Shown: piece after piece, positions 1 through 12,563 of the stretch
How the letters are laid out: every line of letters begins with the position of its first letter
Position numbering within the stretch: position 1 is the first letter of the stretch
Assembly (NCBI RefSeq): GCF_003576645.1
Contig: NC_044924.1
Span: forward strand, 18,814,977-18,878,976
Direction: 5' to 3'
Length of the DNA stretch: 64,000 nucleotides
Origin: Ipomoea triloba
Lineage: Eukaryota; Streptophyta; Magnoliopsida; Solanales; Convolvulaceae
Program-made: the position numbers and the translations under genes
The notes under the pieces: generated by a model
The model's database searches: none
What the model saw: only the letters and a program-made list of their open reading frames with translations
What the model was told of the DNA's origin: nothing

Positions 1-3000
1 TTACTTCTCTCTGCCTTAACCTTTTGGCAATTCAAGCATTTAGCCACAAATTCCGCAATGTCCTTCTTCATGCCCATCCACTAGAAATTTTGCCTCAGAT
101 CCTTGTACAGTTTGTCTCCTCCTGGATGAACGGAATAAGGTGTGTTGTGACCTTCTTTCATCAATTGGTTCATTAATTCCTTACAACTAGCAGGTATGAT
201 CCATCTGCCTTTGAATCTCATGCTCCCGTCCGAGTGCAATTCAAATGGACCTTGTTTCCCATCCACCATTTTCTCTTTGATATTCCTTATCCAGTCATCC
301 TCCCCTTGGGCTTGTTTGATCTCTTCAAAAAGTGCTGGAGTGACCGTTAGGTAATATAGCTTCATCTCTTGGTCTGTCTGGCCACGCATTGTTATTTCCA
401 GATTGAGTTTCTGAAAATCCTTGCATAATTGTTCCGGTAATACCCAGAGAGCGTGATTTGGCTTTCGGCTCAAAGCGTCTGCTACCTTGTTTGCTTTACC
501 CTCTTGGTATTGGATTTCCAGATCGTAGTCCTTGATTAACTCCAACCATCTCCTTTGTCTTAAGTTAAGATCCCTTTGAGTGAAGATGTATTTCAAACTC
601 TGATGATCCGTAAAGATCTTGCAAGTGATTCCATAAAGATAATGTCGCCAGATTTTCAGGGCAAACACCACAGCTGCTAGTTCCAGATCGTGGGTTGGGT
701 AGTTAGCCTCGTGTGGTTTTAGTTGACGAGACGCGTAAGCTATTACCTTTCCATGTTGCATCAAGACACATCCTAGACCTTTGTGAGACGCATCTGTGTA
801 TAGCTCATAGCCTTCCGTTCCCACAGGTAAGGTTAACACTGGGGCAGTCGTTAACCTCTTCTTGAGTTCCTGAAACGCATGCTCGCATTCTCCACTCCAA
901 CTGTATTTGGTAGTCTTCTTGAGCAGATTGGTCAAAGGTCTTGCTATCTTTGAGAAATCCTGGACAAATCTCCTGTAATAACCTGCCAATCCCAAGAAAC
1001 TTCGGACTTCTGTAACCGATTTGGGTGGTTCCCATTCCATTACAGCTCTTATCTTAGTTGGATCCACCGCTATTCCTTCCCTGGTGATTATGTGACCTAA
1101 GAATGCTACTTCCTCTTTCCAAAATTCGCATTTTGAAAGTTTTGCGTAAAGTTTCTTTTCCCTCAACATTTGTAACGTCGTTCTGAGATGCTCTTCGTGC
1201 TCTTCCGGTGTCTTAGAATAAACCAAAATGTCATCTATGAAGACAACAATGAACCTATCCAGGTATGGAAGGAAAATCCTGTTCATCAAGTCCATGAAAG
1301 TTCCTGGTGCGTTGGTCACTCCGAACGGCATAACTGTGAATTCGTAGTGCCCATACCTAGTCCGGAATGCAGTTTTGGAAATATCCTGTTCCGCGACTCG
1401 CACTTGGTGATACCCTGACCGTAAATCAATTTTTGAAAACACGCCTGCTCCCCTCAGTTGATCAAACAGATCGTCGATCCTGGGCAATGGGTATCTGTTC
1501 TTCACTGTGACTCGATTGAGCTCTCTATAGTCAATGCACAGTGTTAGACTTCCATCCTTTTTCCTTACAAACAGTACCGGTGCGCCCCAAGGTGACACAC
1601 TTGGTCTAATAAATCCCTTCTCCAATAACTCTGCTAGTTGAGCCTTCAACTCTTCCATCTCCTTCGGTGCCATTCGATAAGGCGCCTTCGAGACTGGTGC
1701 GGTCCCCGGTACGAGGTCGATGGTAAATTCCACTTCCCTCTCTGGCGGCATTTCCGTGAGGTCATCCGGGAACACATCGGGAAATTCACGCACCACCGGG
1801 ATTTGATTTAGTTCAGGTTCTTCCATCCCAGCTTCTTGCATTAAACAGAGGTACACTTCACACCCCTTGCGAGCGTACTTCATTAGCCTCTGCATTTTCA
1901 TCAACCTTGGTTCAAGTTGCTTTTCCATTCCTCGATAGGATATTCTCCTCCCCTTCGGTCCTCGCAGGACAACCTTTCGCTCACTGCATACTATCTGAGC
2001 CTTATGTTTGTCCAACCAGTCCATTCCTAGTATAACATCGATACCCTCTAGATCGAAACGAATGAGGTTTCCGGGACAGTTGAATCCCGCTGTTTCTATT
2101 GTGATATTGTCATATCCCTCCTTACAGGCCACTACTATTCCCGAGGCAGTTCTTACATTCAAATCTAACTCAATAGTAGGCCTTAGCTTTAATCTATCCG
2201 CAAATGTAGATGATATAAACGAATTGGTAGCTCCTGTATCGAACAATACTAAGCCAGGTACTGAGTTAATAAGGAATGTACCGGTCACGACGTCGCTAGC
2301 CTGAGCTTGCTTGCTGTTAACGACGTAGATCTTGCCCTGGTTTGCCGTGCTGCTTTCTCCCACGGGTGCTTTCCCTTTGTTGGTGGGATTTGGAGCTGCG
2401 TTGGCCGGCCTCCCTCGGTTTCCCTGTTGAGAGTTGCCCCCTCCATTTCTTGTCTCCGCAGGCCTCTGGTTGGAGTTCCCACCGAACCCTCCTCTTTGGT
2501 TGTTTCTCTGAGAGGGGTCCCGGTAATTGTCTGTTCTGGTTTGGCACTCGTAGTACTTGTGCCCCAGAAATCCGCACTTAAAGCATCTGATTTTCTCCCC
2601 TTGGCAATTTTCTCCAAGGTGATCTCGTCCACACCTCCGGCAAGCTGAGCCTCTCCTTTGATTCATTCCTCCCTTCCTTTCCCCTTGCATGGGGTTAAAC
2701 CTTCCCTGGTTGGTTTTCTTGTTCTCCGGCTTGAATTTCCCCTGTCTATCATCCACCTTCCTCTTGTTCTTGCTATACACCTCTTGTTGATCCAGGTACA
2801 CTTGGTAGTGATCGGATGCTCTGTCGTATGCCTCTTTGAGTGTAGTGCACATAAACGGTGCAATCGCACTCCTCACAGCCCAATCCAGTCCACGTACGAA
2901 CCTCCTTGCCTTGCTGGCTTCGTCAGGCACAATACTCTGAGCAAACCTCATCAGCTCCACGTACTGTTCATAGTAGGCCTGCACCGTTGCTCCCTTCTGT

Positions 3001-3449
3001 TTCAGTCGCAGGAATTCCTCACACTTGATTCCCTTAATTCTTTCTGTATAGAATTGTCCTCTCAGTTCTTCCTTGAATTCTTCCCAGCCAAAGTCTGGCT
3101 CTTGCAGCAAATCGGGCCCAGCTGTTGACCACCAGTTGTCTGCCGCTTTCGTCAGATAGTACACGGCAGAGGATACTCTCTGATTTGCAGGGCAGTTGAC
3201 TGCATCGAGCAGCTTGTCAAATGTCCTGATCCATTCCTCCAAGATTACCGGGTCTTCCTCACCCGCATAATATGGTGGCTGCCGGCTCGCTATGGCCTTT
3301 GCAAAGTCGACTCGCGGCTGCCTGTTATGTTGATTCTGGACTTGTTGAGCCATCATGAATCCCACCATTTGTTCCATTGCGAGAGCCATACGATCCATTG
3401 CTGGTATCTCGTCGCCCTGACCGACAGGTATATTTCGTCTAGGCGGCAT
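1..3449 (-). pseudogene. Ty3/gypsy (Tekay-type chromovirus) gag-pol, 5' part
   Basis: Polyprotein of an LTR retrotransposon, read leftwards from the ATG at 3449 (MPPRRNIP). In order it shows a gag domain, two cysteine knuckles ([13 protein letters not shown] and [14 protein letters not shown]), an aspartic protease (DTGATNSF), reverse transcriptase with the catalytic FIDDILVYS, RNase H ([11 protein letters not shown]), and the start of the integrase HHCC finger at the window edge. A TAG stop at 81-83 replaces the tryptophan found at this place in the related element at 40082-44722, and the frame resumes behind it. The copy is therefore probably dead, and the rest of integrase and any chromodomain lie outside the window. 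The GTG/TTG codons just upstream are in frame, but the ATG is the natural start. Family assignment is firm; the Tekay clade is inferred from similarity to the complete neighbour. Confidence 0.93.
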
Positions 3450-3925
3450 CTTCACCAAACGACAGTTCCAAGTTAGTTCTTTGAAGCATAAAGCTTTTAA
3501 GGAGTTAGCTAGCTACGCTGTTAGTGTAGCAGCTACTTAAGTACTATCCAGAAATCCCCAACATTCACCTGGTTAGACTCATCAACCAAGTAACTCAACT
3601 ATGGCATAGTAGTTAGGAACGCACTATACTATCGTGCTTACTCATAACAATCATAAGCAATGATTAACGCACATAAAGTCACACAAGCATTAATCAGGCA
3701 TTATAGAGTCAGGAGATCTCCCGGAATACAGATGATGGAGTGCCCCTTCTTGACGCTGCCTGGTCTCCAGCTCCGCTCCAGAACTCACACTTAGGCTCGG
3801 TCTTAGCAAAATTAGGCTGACTCAAACTTGGGTTCTGAAAATCGAATTCTTCGAATCTCAAACCTAGACCTACAACGACGCCATACAACCTAGGTTTCGA
3901 CCTAACTCCCAAAAGTTCAACCTAG
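3450..3925 (-). other. Untranslated leader of the minus-strand gypsy element
   Basis: This is the stretch between primer binding site and gag. No ORF is supported. Short reading frames here (for example around 3709-3912) have no recognisable domain. Confidence 0.6.
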
Positions 3926-3937
3926 GCTCTGATACCA
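3926..3937 (-). other. Primer binding site (initiator Met tRNA)
   Basis: The minus strand reads TGGTATCAGAGC, the usual plant match to the 3' end of initiator-methionine tRNA. It lies 3 bp inside the end of the LTR that starts at 3941. Confidence 0.9.
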
Positions 3938-4260
3938 CTTTGTAACACCCCGGGCCTAGCTTCCCGTACATCCGAGGCATTACCGCCACACCTAGAGAGA
4001 GAGTTCTATCATTCCGCGATAAACCTCACTCCAGGTGCACAGGCTAAAGGAACTATTCTCATCACAACATTTACTCAACAGGTACTTAACACTTTCATAC
4101 ATAGCAACTGGTGAAGCTTCATTAAGCAAAGTATATAATGTTGCAAAAATATATACATAAGATTGACCCACGGGCCAAAATACCAACAGGGTTCGACCTA
4201 CAAGCACTGGTTATGCCTAGCCATTACTACGGCTACCAAAAATTTATGTACACCAAAAAA

Positions 4261-4542
4261 NNNNNNNNNNNNNNNNNNNNNNNNNNNNNNNNNNNNNNNN
4301 NNNNNNNNNNNNNNNNNNNNNNNNNNNNNNNNNNNNNNNNNNNNNNNNNNNNNNNNNNNNNNNNNNNNNNNNNNNNNNNNNNNNNNNNNNNNNNNNNNNN
4401 NNNNNNNNNNNNNNNNNNNNNNNNNNNNNNNNNNNNNNNNNNNNNNNNNNNNNNNNNNNNNNNNNNNNNNNNNNNNNNNNNNNNNNNNNNNNNNNNNNNN
4501 NNNNNNNNNNNNNNNNNNNNNNNNNNNNNNNNNNNNNNNNNN
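4261..4542. other. Assembly gap (282 N)
   Basis: Unbroken run of N inside the LTR. It removes most of the LTR-encoded ORF of this element. Confidence 0.99.
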
Positions 4543-4675
4543 GGAGCATAACCGGGTGCATACGGGTCTTCTCCCTCCATCATCTGTATATAGTCGTCAT
4601 AGTCCATACCCTGACACACATACTCCGGTGAGCTTCGGGGCTCACCGGGCTGTAAGAACTGACGCTAGACTGCAT
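4543..4675 (-). pseudogene. Remnant of the LTR-encoded ORF, cut by the gap
   Basis: The minus strand encodes SPEYV...MDYDDYIQ...DPYAPGYA before running into the N gap. The same motif order, ending in DPYAPG(Y/F)AP, occurs in the LTR ORFs at 36282-36773 and 33461-33850. The ATG at 4675 directly follows an acceptor-like AG, but it is not in frame with the conserved part. The conserved frame is open from behind a TAG near the start, so either the copy is frameshifted or a second AG (TTCTTACAG, near 4658) is used. The function of the protein is unknown. Confidence 0.6.
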
Positions 4676-4691
4676 CTGATAAAAACACAGT

Positions 4692-4722
4692 GAAGTGTAG
4701 TTAGCACGACGGCTAAGTAAGG
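4692..4722 (-). promoter_or_regulatory. Conserved LTR block with branch-point-like CTAAC
   Basis: On the minus strand a 31-bp sequence beginning CCTTACTTAGCCGTCG is identical to blocks at 36235-36265, 38757-38787, 46955-46985 (plus) and 51543-51573 (minus). It contains GTGCTAACTAC, fits a plant branch point, and lies 14 bp before the acceptor-like AG of this LTR. Confidence 0.6.
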
Positions 4723-5759
4723 ATATCCATGGGTTATTTAAAACTAAGTAAAGGTTTTGAAAACAAAAGATTACTCAGGATACCCTATACCTTACTCATC
4801 TGCAATATTCTACCTGCAACAGTTATAATCAACAGCTTGCATACATCATGAGTAGAACTCAATAATGTTGCTAACATTACTTCTTGACAAGGTCATTTAG
4901 TAATCATTCACATACTCAATAATATAATGTTTAAACAGATAAGCATACTGGCAAGTAGTATAAACATAATTCATACATCTTGCTTGTAATCATTTTAGTA
5001 GAAAACTTTTCCTCACAAAGAGATTCTCATCATTTCTCACCTTTCAAAGAATAAGATTACCCACAACCTTTGGGTATTTAATTACTTGCCATACCTTTCT
5101 TTCCCATAGCTACAGAGTAACTACCTTCACATTTCAAAATTCTTCTTAGTCCTAGTTAGAAAGTGTGAGGCCTTTGGAGTCCTTTCTCCACTTCTGACCA
5201 CTTGGATCGTTGAACTCGGGTTCAGTGGTCATCGCCCGGTCTAATACTGATCCCTTGGACTTATAGGAGCGTTGGAATGATTCCTAGCTAGCCTCACTAG
5301 GTTCATCAGAACGACACCTACCCGAACATAGAGTGACTATACTTAAGTGTGCACACCCCCGTAGGAGTACCCCTTTTCCTTCCGGGTGATATAGTACTCG
5401 CGAATAGACTTCGCCCACAGTATGACTGATCATACACATAATTACCATGCGGAATAGGCACTTTAAGCTCATCTTTATTCCGTGGTTAGCAAGATCCTTC
5501 ACAACTTTACTAGAACTAAGGTTTGAAAATATCTTTCTATTCTTTCCCCTTCCTTGCTTTGAAAATAGTTTGGACATACTTGGGTCAATCCCAATACTCG
5601 GAATGTAATTCTCCTTTTAACCCGATTCAAAAATTCTCCCTTTCTTTTTCCAGACATTTGGATGATCCACTAACATCCTTTCACAAAAGTAATTCAAGTG
5701 TAACTACTCTACACTTTCAACTCCACATATATGTCACATAAGCCTCACATTTAACACAT

Positions 5760-6480
5760 ACATCTCAATGTATATAATATGTACATTTTCCAATTTCAAC
5801 ATATACGTAACACATAACAACATTTATTCTTTCAAACACGTACTACCCAACTACATAGTGTTGTTCTTTTTATTACCCACATATATAGTTATGATCCATA
5901 CAACTATATACCTTACACAAAAAGTGACATTTTAATTATACATACATATCCATATATGTACTCATAAATATACGACCTTTAAATGTATATACGTAACCCA
6001 TACATATAATTGTATCTACATACTTTATACATATATATGAGTAATACTATACTATGTAAGTAACTATGTATATACACTATATTCACACACACACCTCACG
6101 CCACTATATATATATATATTTTTTTTTTTATATATACCCTACATCACTCATACACACACAACAGTTATATATATATATGTATATACACCTCACGTCACTC
6201 ACACACACAATCTACACTACACATTTAGAGCATTATATATATATATATCACAACCCACACCCATATAATATTTTTATATAAGGTTTGTGCATACACACAC
6301 ACTCTACACGTGATACATACATATATACATACTCTGTACACACACGCACTATACGTGATACATATATATGAATATACCCATGTAATTTCATACGTATCTA
6401 TACATATAGATAATATAAAACACATATAAATACATATATACACATATTTTCTATTTTACATTACATGTTTATACATACAT
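5760..6480. repeat. TA/CA-rich low-complexity tract within the LTR
   Basis: Long imperfect runs of TATA, ACAC and CATA. The related solo LTR has a similar tract at about 48830-49200. Apparent ORFs here consist of repeated Y, I, H and T and are not genes. Confidence 0.8.
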
Positions 6481-6573
6481 TATGTACACAAAAATTCCAT
6501 CTAGCACTCCAAGTAATTTCACCCAAATCATCAATCACCTAGTTTCAAATAACCTCAACCAAATAAAGGGATT

Positions 6574-6579
6574 CCTTAC
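6574..6579 (-). promoter_or_regulatory. Splice-donor-like site in the LTR
   Basis: The minus strand reads AAG|GTAAGGAATCCC. The block matches donors at the same relative place in four other LTRs here (34929, 45690, 49292, 54383). Paired with the AG at 4676-4677 it would define an intron of about 1.9 kb. This is a prediction from sequence only. Confidence 0.5.
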
Positions 6580-7405
6580 CTTAACCGGGTTCCAAATTTT
6601 GTAGGAGATCCTTGTAGATGATTTTCCCCCAATTCACCTTAAAACCCTAGAATTCCATCAACCACATAACACATGATTTTAAGAAATTTTAACTTAGATT
6701 CATGTTCTAGGATGTAAAATAAAGCTATTTACCGAATAAAATTGGAGTTTTACCGAATATCTTGGAGGTTTGTGTGGAGATCTTGGCTATGGAAGGTTGG
6801 AGCTTTGATGAAGAAGATGATGAAAATTCACTCTCTCTCTTTCTTGAAGGATTTTCGGCCAAGCTAGGGGGAAAGGAGAAGAAAATTTGGATTTTTATGG
6901 TCTTGGTCAAAGGTTGACTAGTCCACCCCTCTTTGGATAAGATCTAACCTAAAAATGAATAAAATAATCTAAAACATCTCAACTTAGACTACTTGGGATT
7001 AAATCAGATGAATTCTTGGTAGAAACTAATTCAATTCAAATAATTCTCGAACCCAAAAATTTATTCCAGTCTAGAACTCAAAATTGGGCTAGGTTCGGTA
7101 CACCGCGAAATTTCGCGAGGTACGATCGCAAATAAATTTTGGCTGCTATGGGCTAATCTAATTAAATAGGAAATTCAAGAATAATAGTATGATGCCTAAA
7201 AATCCATTTCCTAGGAAAAACGGGTCCGAATAGTAGTTCCTAAAATTTTTACGGTTCGTGACCGGGACGTATGATCACAGCTTATTACTAACTGTCCTTA
7301 CTTATAATAATTCTTTTGAGGCATCGGGAGATCATCTCATGAATGTTATAGCCTAAAGAAATGTTTTTCGAACCTTAATTTTACTGAAATAGGTGGGGGG
7401 TTACA

Positions 7406-8632
7406 CTTATCGACTCCGTGAACTTCCTTGGTGGATCATGACCATGTTGCATTCCTTAGCATAGGCTAGCACCTCACTTGGCTGCGCTGTCAAGAGCGTC
7501 AATGGTCTTGGTGCCGACAGTATATGTGAATAACCTTGGAGTCCTATTTTGGGTTGGCAACCTTGCCCGCAAGGCCCTCCGATTTTGTTCTTGGTGCCAT
7601 TCGGTAGGTTATTCTGACACCTTTTTATTTGGTTCGGGAGCATTTTTTTTTTATCTAGGTACCCATATTCTTCTTTTCTTTTGATCTGGTTCACTTCCTC
7701 GGCCTCGACGCAACGGTCTTCCTTGGCTATTAAGGCAACGTAGGTGCTTGAGGTCTTGCGCTTAAGGCTTTTGTATAAATCTCCGGCCCTTAAAGCCTCA
7801 ATGAACATGGTAATGGCGGACTTTTCATCTATCTTGTCTACTTCTACTACACCGGTTCGCCAATGGGTGAGAAAATCAGTTAAAGTTTCACACACCTTAT
7901 TCTTCGTCGTGGTCAAGTAAGTGAAATGTTTTTTGTTCTTTCTACCCTCATAAAATGGATGGTAATTCTCACTGCCAGGTCATTGAAAGAGTCATTGGAC
8001 CCCCCTATTAAGTTCGTGAACCAACGTTCAGCTGATCCTCCTAGGGTTTTAAAGAAAACACTGCACATAACTATTTACGTATCTCCAATTATCATCATGG
8101 CGGCTTGGTAGGTCAAGATATGCGCCTGGGGGTCCTCACACCATCGAACTGTTGGATGCTAGGTGGCTTGAAATCAACGTAAAGGGTGGGGTGACCGCGA
8201 TTTTCGGGATTATTGGCAAATTACCTTGTTCCTTTTGCCAATCGCGTCCTCAAAGATGAGCTCCGACTCCTCCCTCAGGGATCCTTCCATCTTCCCCCTA
8301 ACCACGGCTTCACGCTCTCCGTATTGAAGCCTTGTAGTTAGCGGCGACCTTCTCCTAGCTTGCAAAGTGATTAGCTGGGTAGGAAGAGTGTTCGCACCGA
8401 TAGTTGGCTGCAAGGGCCGGCCGGGGTGCACCCCCCATTGCTAGTGGGCGGCCCAATTGACAATAACATTTGCGACTCATGCGCTAAAGGTTCGACATTA
8501 GGTCCGACGTCGTGGGATCTTGATTGGTCACACCGATGGCAGAGTCGCATCCGACGGCAAAGGTCCCAATTAGACTCCTCTTTTGCTCAAGATGGGAAAA
8601 CCAAGCAATGGGACCCCCAGCTTACTTGTTAA
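7406..8632 (-). pseudogene. Decayed Ty3/gypsy gag, Tat-like
   Basis: Minus-strand gag relic spread over shifted frames. The longest piece (7407-7916) shows the retrotransposon gag pattern ending in SLKRKTSSTYVALIAKEDRC and a following EAEE stretch, typical of non-chromovirus gypsy gags. Farther upstream (about 7920-8070) another frame reads LGGSAERWFTNLIGG, the core gag motif that precedes it. Everything downstream of gag is cut off by the gypsy LTR that ends at 7405. No protease or polymerase of this element is visible. Clade is inferred from gag style and the primer site. Confidence 0.75.
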
Positions 8633-8754
8633 GGTGGTTTTGGATATCTAAGCAATGTCGTCTTTGTGACTCGACCACTTTAATGTATCTCGAGGTTTGA
8701 TTGCGTAAAATGGTAGAACGGGTAGAAACTATGAACATAAGCTTTTCGTAGCGT

Positions 8755-8772
8755 TCCCCACAGACGGTGCCA
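8755..8772 (-). other. Probable primer binding region of the Tat-like relic
   Basis: The minus strand reads TGGCACCGTCTGTGGGGA, one change from the TGGCGCC start that opens the internal region of many plant Tat-type gypsy elements. It lies directly upstream of the gag relic, as expected. Confidence 0.55.
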
Positions 8773-8776
8773 ATAG

Positions 8777-9816
8777 TGGTTTTTTCGGGACCGGTCCACC
8801 ATAAACCGGGTACAAGAATATAGAACGGGGGTAGGAAAATAACAATCTTATTACCGGGGTGTGAGGCCCAATAAAATATATAGAAAGCTCAAGAGACCGG
8901 CCTAAAATAATAATTGAACAAGCTAAGGGACTAGTGAATAAATAAAACTAAATATATTACCAAGGATTCAATCCCAAGTATGCCAGCAAGAAGGAGGACA
9001 CCAGACCACTTGACCAGAGGAATAGCTATGTGTTGAAGTGTCTTATATGGACCAGCTATGTATTGTACTGTCAGTATCCCATCCTGAACCACCCATGTGT
9101 ACGCCATCCATACCTTGTCAATTCCAACTAGACACATGTCTCACATAGTCCCTGTTTGTCAACTGCCTCCCCCAACTGCCAAACGTCACACAGAAGCACA
9201 CCCGAGTCCCTTACAACCTGCCACGAGGGGCACGACCGCGCCCATGCCGGGAAAGATCACCCCTAGTTGCCCTCAGGCGAAGGGTGGCTAGGGCACGGGA
9301 GGGCGCAACTGGCGCGCCTCGACCCCGGGCGGCGATCAAGCCCTCTAGTGACGCCCCTGGTTCGCCGTCGACGCCATGTGCCTAGTGTCCTACCCTCCGT
9401 CCTATCTTACACCACCTTACCTACTGCCTTTCACGACCTCTCCATTGGGTCTTGCGTTGTACCCTACCTTCTTGCTTCCATGCTATGCAGCCAGCAGCCA
9501 TGCTACGCTAATCGCCACCCCTAGTCACTATACAACCTTTAATACTGCACCCCCTTACGGTAGGGTGCCATCACCACACAACCGGGAACCCAAGCCCCAC
9601 TATGGCGCCGTGGCTGGTCAGCCGGTGGTCGGTCATGGGGTTTAGTTAATCTGCCGGCCCACAAATATAGTACTCAAGAAATAGCTCTTTAGTCAACAAT
9701 AGACGATGAGGCTTGGCGGTTTGATTCGTGTGTGTTATTCCTAACTCTTAGTCGCAGCATCTCCTTTATATTTTACACCACCTCCAACTAGTTCGCAGAT
9801 ATAGGGAATAAATACA
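8777..9816 (-). repeat. Probable 5' LTR of the Tat-like relic
   Basis: The segment follows the primer region and carries no coding signal. Minus-strand ends TGTATTTATT...CCA would give a TG...CA LTR of about 1.04 kb, but no second LTR is in the window to prove the outer limit. A GC-rich patch lies at 9140-9330. Short frames at 9097-9645 have no recognisable domain. Confidence 0.4.
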
Positions 9817-9820
9817 TTAA

Positions 9821-10507
9821 GGGTGTGTTTGGAAACCCAGAAAATGATTTCCGGTAATCATTTTCCGGGTTTCCTTTGTTTGGGAATGCTTAGAAAATGT
9901 GGTCAACGGAAAACAACTTCCGAAATATTTTTCTCGAAGTCATTTTCCGAAAATGAGTTACACGCACAATGCTGCATTGAAACCATGGCTAGTGGCCGAA
10001 AATGGACCATTGGCCGGAATATAAATTTCGTTTCCGGCGGAAACCTTGTCGAAAACTAGTACAAGTTTCCGACGGAAACCATTACAGGTCTCCTTCGGAA
10101 ACTATGGAAGAAACCAGAGAATTTCTGCCATAGACCAGTACCTACTGGTCTATGGTGGAAACTTGGTCTATGGCGGAAACCTGAGCAACTACTCTGGTTT
10201 CCGCCATGGTTTTCGGCGGAAACCTCGTGATGTTCTTTTGTTTTTTTTTTTAAATTTTAATTTTAATTTTAATAAACATTACTTTAATATTATAATAATT
10301 TTTTTATATTTAAAATAAAATAATTAAAATGTTTAATTATACAATTTTACAAATTTTCCTATTCATTTTCCAGAAAATGAACCAAACACACAAAGACAGT
10401 TTCCCATAATACATCCAAACACTGAAAATGAAATCATTTTCTGGAAAATGACTCATTGTCCTGAAAACATTTTTCAGAAGTCATTTTTCTGCTTTCCAAA
10501 TGCACCA
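9821..10507. mobile_element. MITE, PIF/Harbinger (Tourist-like)
   Basis: 687 bp with imperfect terminal inverted repeats: left GGGTGTGTTTGGAA, right end reversed TGGTGCATTTGGAA, both followed by a CAGAAAA(T/A)TGA-type stretch. It is flanked by TAA at 9818-9820 and 10508-10510, the 3-bp target duplication of PIF/Harbinger elements. The interior has several GGAAAC/GTTTCC palindromic units (9960-10230) and an AT-rich core, and no transposase. Confidence 0.75.
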
Positions 10508-10510
10508 TAA

Positions 10511-10771
10511 GTAGCATTTGGGTAACTATTTGATGTAGTGGCTTGGTGGTCTAAGTCTTTCTTGATATATAAGGAGGTATTGGGTTTAATCGTTGCCATC
10601 AACATAGCTTTTAGTATTTTACTCCAAGATTCCTCTTTCGTACTTTTTTGGGCCACCATGCCTTCCTAGCCCAATAAGATTTTGGCCGCCTCTTCCTTCC
10701 TTCACTAGCCTCATTTGGGTCAATACTTTCCCAATAAAATGGACCTTGGGGTCATATAGCCCCATCAAAGC

Positions 10772-10821
<50 letters not shown>

Positions 10822-11769
10822 TGTTGTTTATATCTTATGCTTTAGAAATTCATATTTTAGGATTTAAATTTCTTTGTATATTGGACTTTAGCATATTGCG
10901 TGTATGGTAGTACATAAACTTTAGTACATTTGCAGTAGTGTATGATGATTAGCATATTAAAATCAATAAGAGTTCACCCATCCAAGTCTTTTTTTCAAAC
11001 CGTGAACATTAAAATTTTGGATAAATCCTTCAAAACATTTGTGCTATAATATGAAAATGCATGAACCGGGTAAAGTTTCTTGCAAAGCAAACTAGAATAG
11101 CCAATGTGCTTCTAGTTCCCTTGGAATCCTACTCTGTCTAAGGAGTTCGTTTTTAATGAGGCTTTGTCTCAACCAACATTCCTGAGAATATACTTGGGAA
11201 TGAGGTTTTTAATGAGGCTCTGCCTATCATATTAATTGCATAATTTGTTTTGCTTTTCATAAATCTATACCGATGTGATAATACAATTTTAGTTAATTAA
11301 CGAGTAGCCACATCATCCTTAATTTAATTAAGATTGTATATTAAGCTTTTTTTCAAGTCAGATAAAGTTTAAGCATAAACTGTGATTAAAATATATGTAA
11401 TATAATAAAATTTATCCCACAGACAATTTTGTTATATTTGCATGATTAATTAGGATAAAATACCAAGCTATGATCATAATTTAGCCCATAGGCAATTATG
11501 TATCGAAATATAGTTTTTGGTAGTTTTATCTTTGAAAATAAGAATTCAAACATTGTACCCATTTCATTTCAATTCTAAGTTTTTTAAGATCTTTTTTTTT
11601 TTTTTTTGTAAAAATTTAGCCCACATGCAATTTTTATGCCATTTGGATCTTTGACATGCATCATTTACATTGGTAATGTATGCAATTCAGTTCTTTCTAT
11701 GCCTCAAAAAATTCTAATCGAACTCATTTAAATCCTTACGGCATCTCAATCCGTTACTTACACAGATTT
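10511..11769. other. AT-rich sequence without recognisable feature
   Basis: Apart from an AT dinucleotide run at 10774-10817 nothing could be assigned. The 5' LTR of the following copia relic should lie here, but neither a TG...CA copy of the 3' LTR at 55619 nor a TGGTATCAGAGC primer site was seen. Confidence 0.6.
10774..10817. repeat. (AT)n microsatellite
   Basis: About 22 uninterrupted AT units. Confidence 0.95.
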
Positions 11770-12563
11770 GAACATCAAAGTTCTAAAATTTATGGGTGAC
11801 AACTACGAAATATGAGTGATGTGATAGGTCCAATCGGCTCAATACAATGTACATCAAGGTGAAAATATCTTATGAGATTTGGGGTTCTGTTATTGAGAAA
11901 CATAAGGATGTCTGAGCATTGCCCAAGGCTAATTACGACCAGCTTGTCACTTCAGAAAAAGGTTTTAGCTAGCACTCTTATTATGAGATTCTTATCCTTT
12001 CCTTGTCTCACTTCTGTTAAGGGTGTGTATGACATCATTGAATTGCGCAACATTCTGGCTCAACCCATAATTCTTGGGGTAGACATGTCAAATGATTTCA
12101 TGGTGTATTATGCTTTGTATACCCTACCATCACCATGTGAACCCTTTAAATTTTTTTATAACACACAGAAGGACAAATGGTCTATTAATGATTTAATGAC
12201 CATGTGTGTTCAAGAAGAAGGAAGGCTAGTGATGGAAATGGGTGAAAGTGCCATGTTGGCTACAACACACGAGAAGTATAAATCTAGAAAATCTTGAGGT
12301 TCTACTTCAAAGGTTAAGGGGAAAACTAAAATTCCTCCACAATCTAAAATAAAGAAGGTGCAAAAGTCTTTCTTTTGTAAAAAGGGACACGTGAAGAAAG
12401 ATTAATGCATCAAGTTCAACAATCGACATTGCAAACTCTTTACAAGGAATGCAAGATCTGAGAAAGCCTGTGAGAAGTGAACAAATCATCTTATCAGGAA
12501 ACAAGATAAGGTCACAAGTGGAAGCTATTGGAACATGCAAGTTGATTTTAAGCAGTGGGTATG
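11770..12563 (+). pseudogene. Ty1/copia relic, piece 1: gag
   Basis: A UBN2-type copia gag is readable in shifted frames. The clearest part (about 12020-12290) contains DMSNDFMVYYALYTLPSP and then KWSINDLMTMCVQEEGRL, a hallmark of this copia gag group. A degenerate zinc knuckle (FFCKKKGHVKKD) follows near 12370. Stops and frameshifts are frequent from 11810 onward. The piece ends at 12563, where a gypsy LTR begins, and the element resumes at 31431 with a nearly perfect target duplication (GTATG/ATATG). Confidence 0.85.

Larger units (their letters stand above)
3941..7405 (-). repeat. 5' LTR of the minus-strand Tekay gypsy element
   Basis: On the minus strand the LTR runs from TGTAACCCCC at 7405 to GGGTGTTACA at 3941, about 3.47 kb including a 282-base N gap. 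It abuts the primer site and interrupts a gypsy gag relic at 7406, where the flanking base pairs CTTAT would be the right target duplication; the left one is outside the window. Read in transcript direction it has a CATAAAAATCC TATA-like site near 6895, a CT/GA-rich leader, a donor-like AAG/GTAAGG at 6579, a long AT-rich interval with TA/CA tracts, a conserved 31-bp block at 4692-4722, an acceptor-like AG at 4676-4677, and an ORF remnant. It is clearly related to the solo LTR split between 33113-33850 and 47801-49941. Confidence 0.9.

Noticed and set aside
4138..4693. ORFs crossing the N run
   Set aside because: Open only because N codons are unread. Only the part at 4543-4675 in one frame has homology.
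6066..6443. ORFs of repeated Y, I, H, T
   Set aside because: They are translations of TA/CA microsatellite sequence, open in several frames at once.
9097..9645. GC-rich ORFs
   Set aside because: No domain, biased proline/serine content, and position within a probable LTR.
9823..10318. ORFs inside the MITE
   Set aside because: They cover palindromic GGAAAC repeats and show no transposase features.
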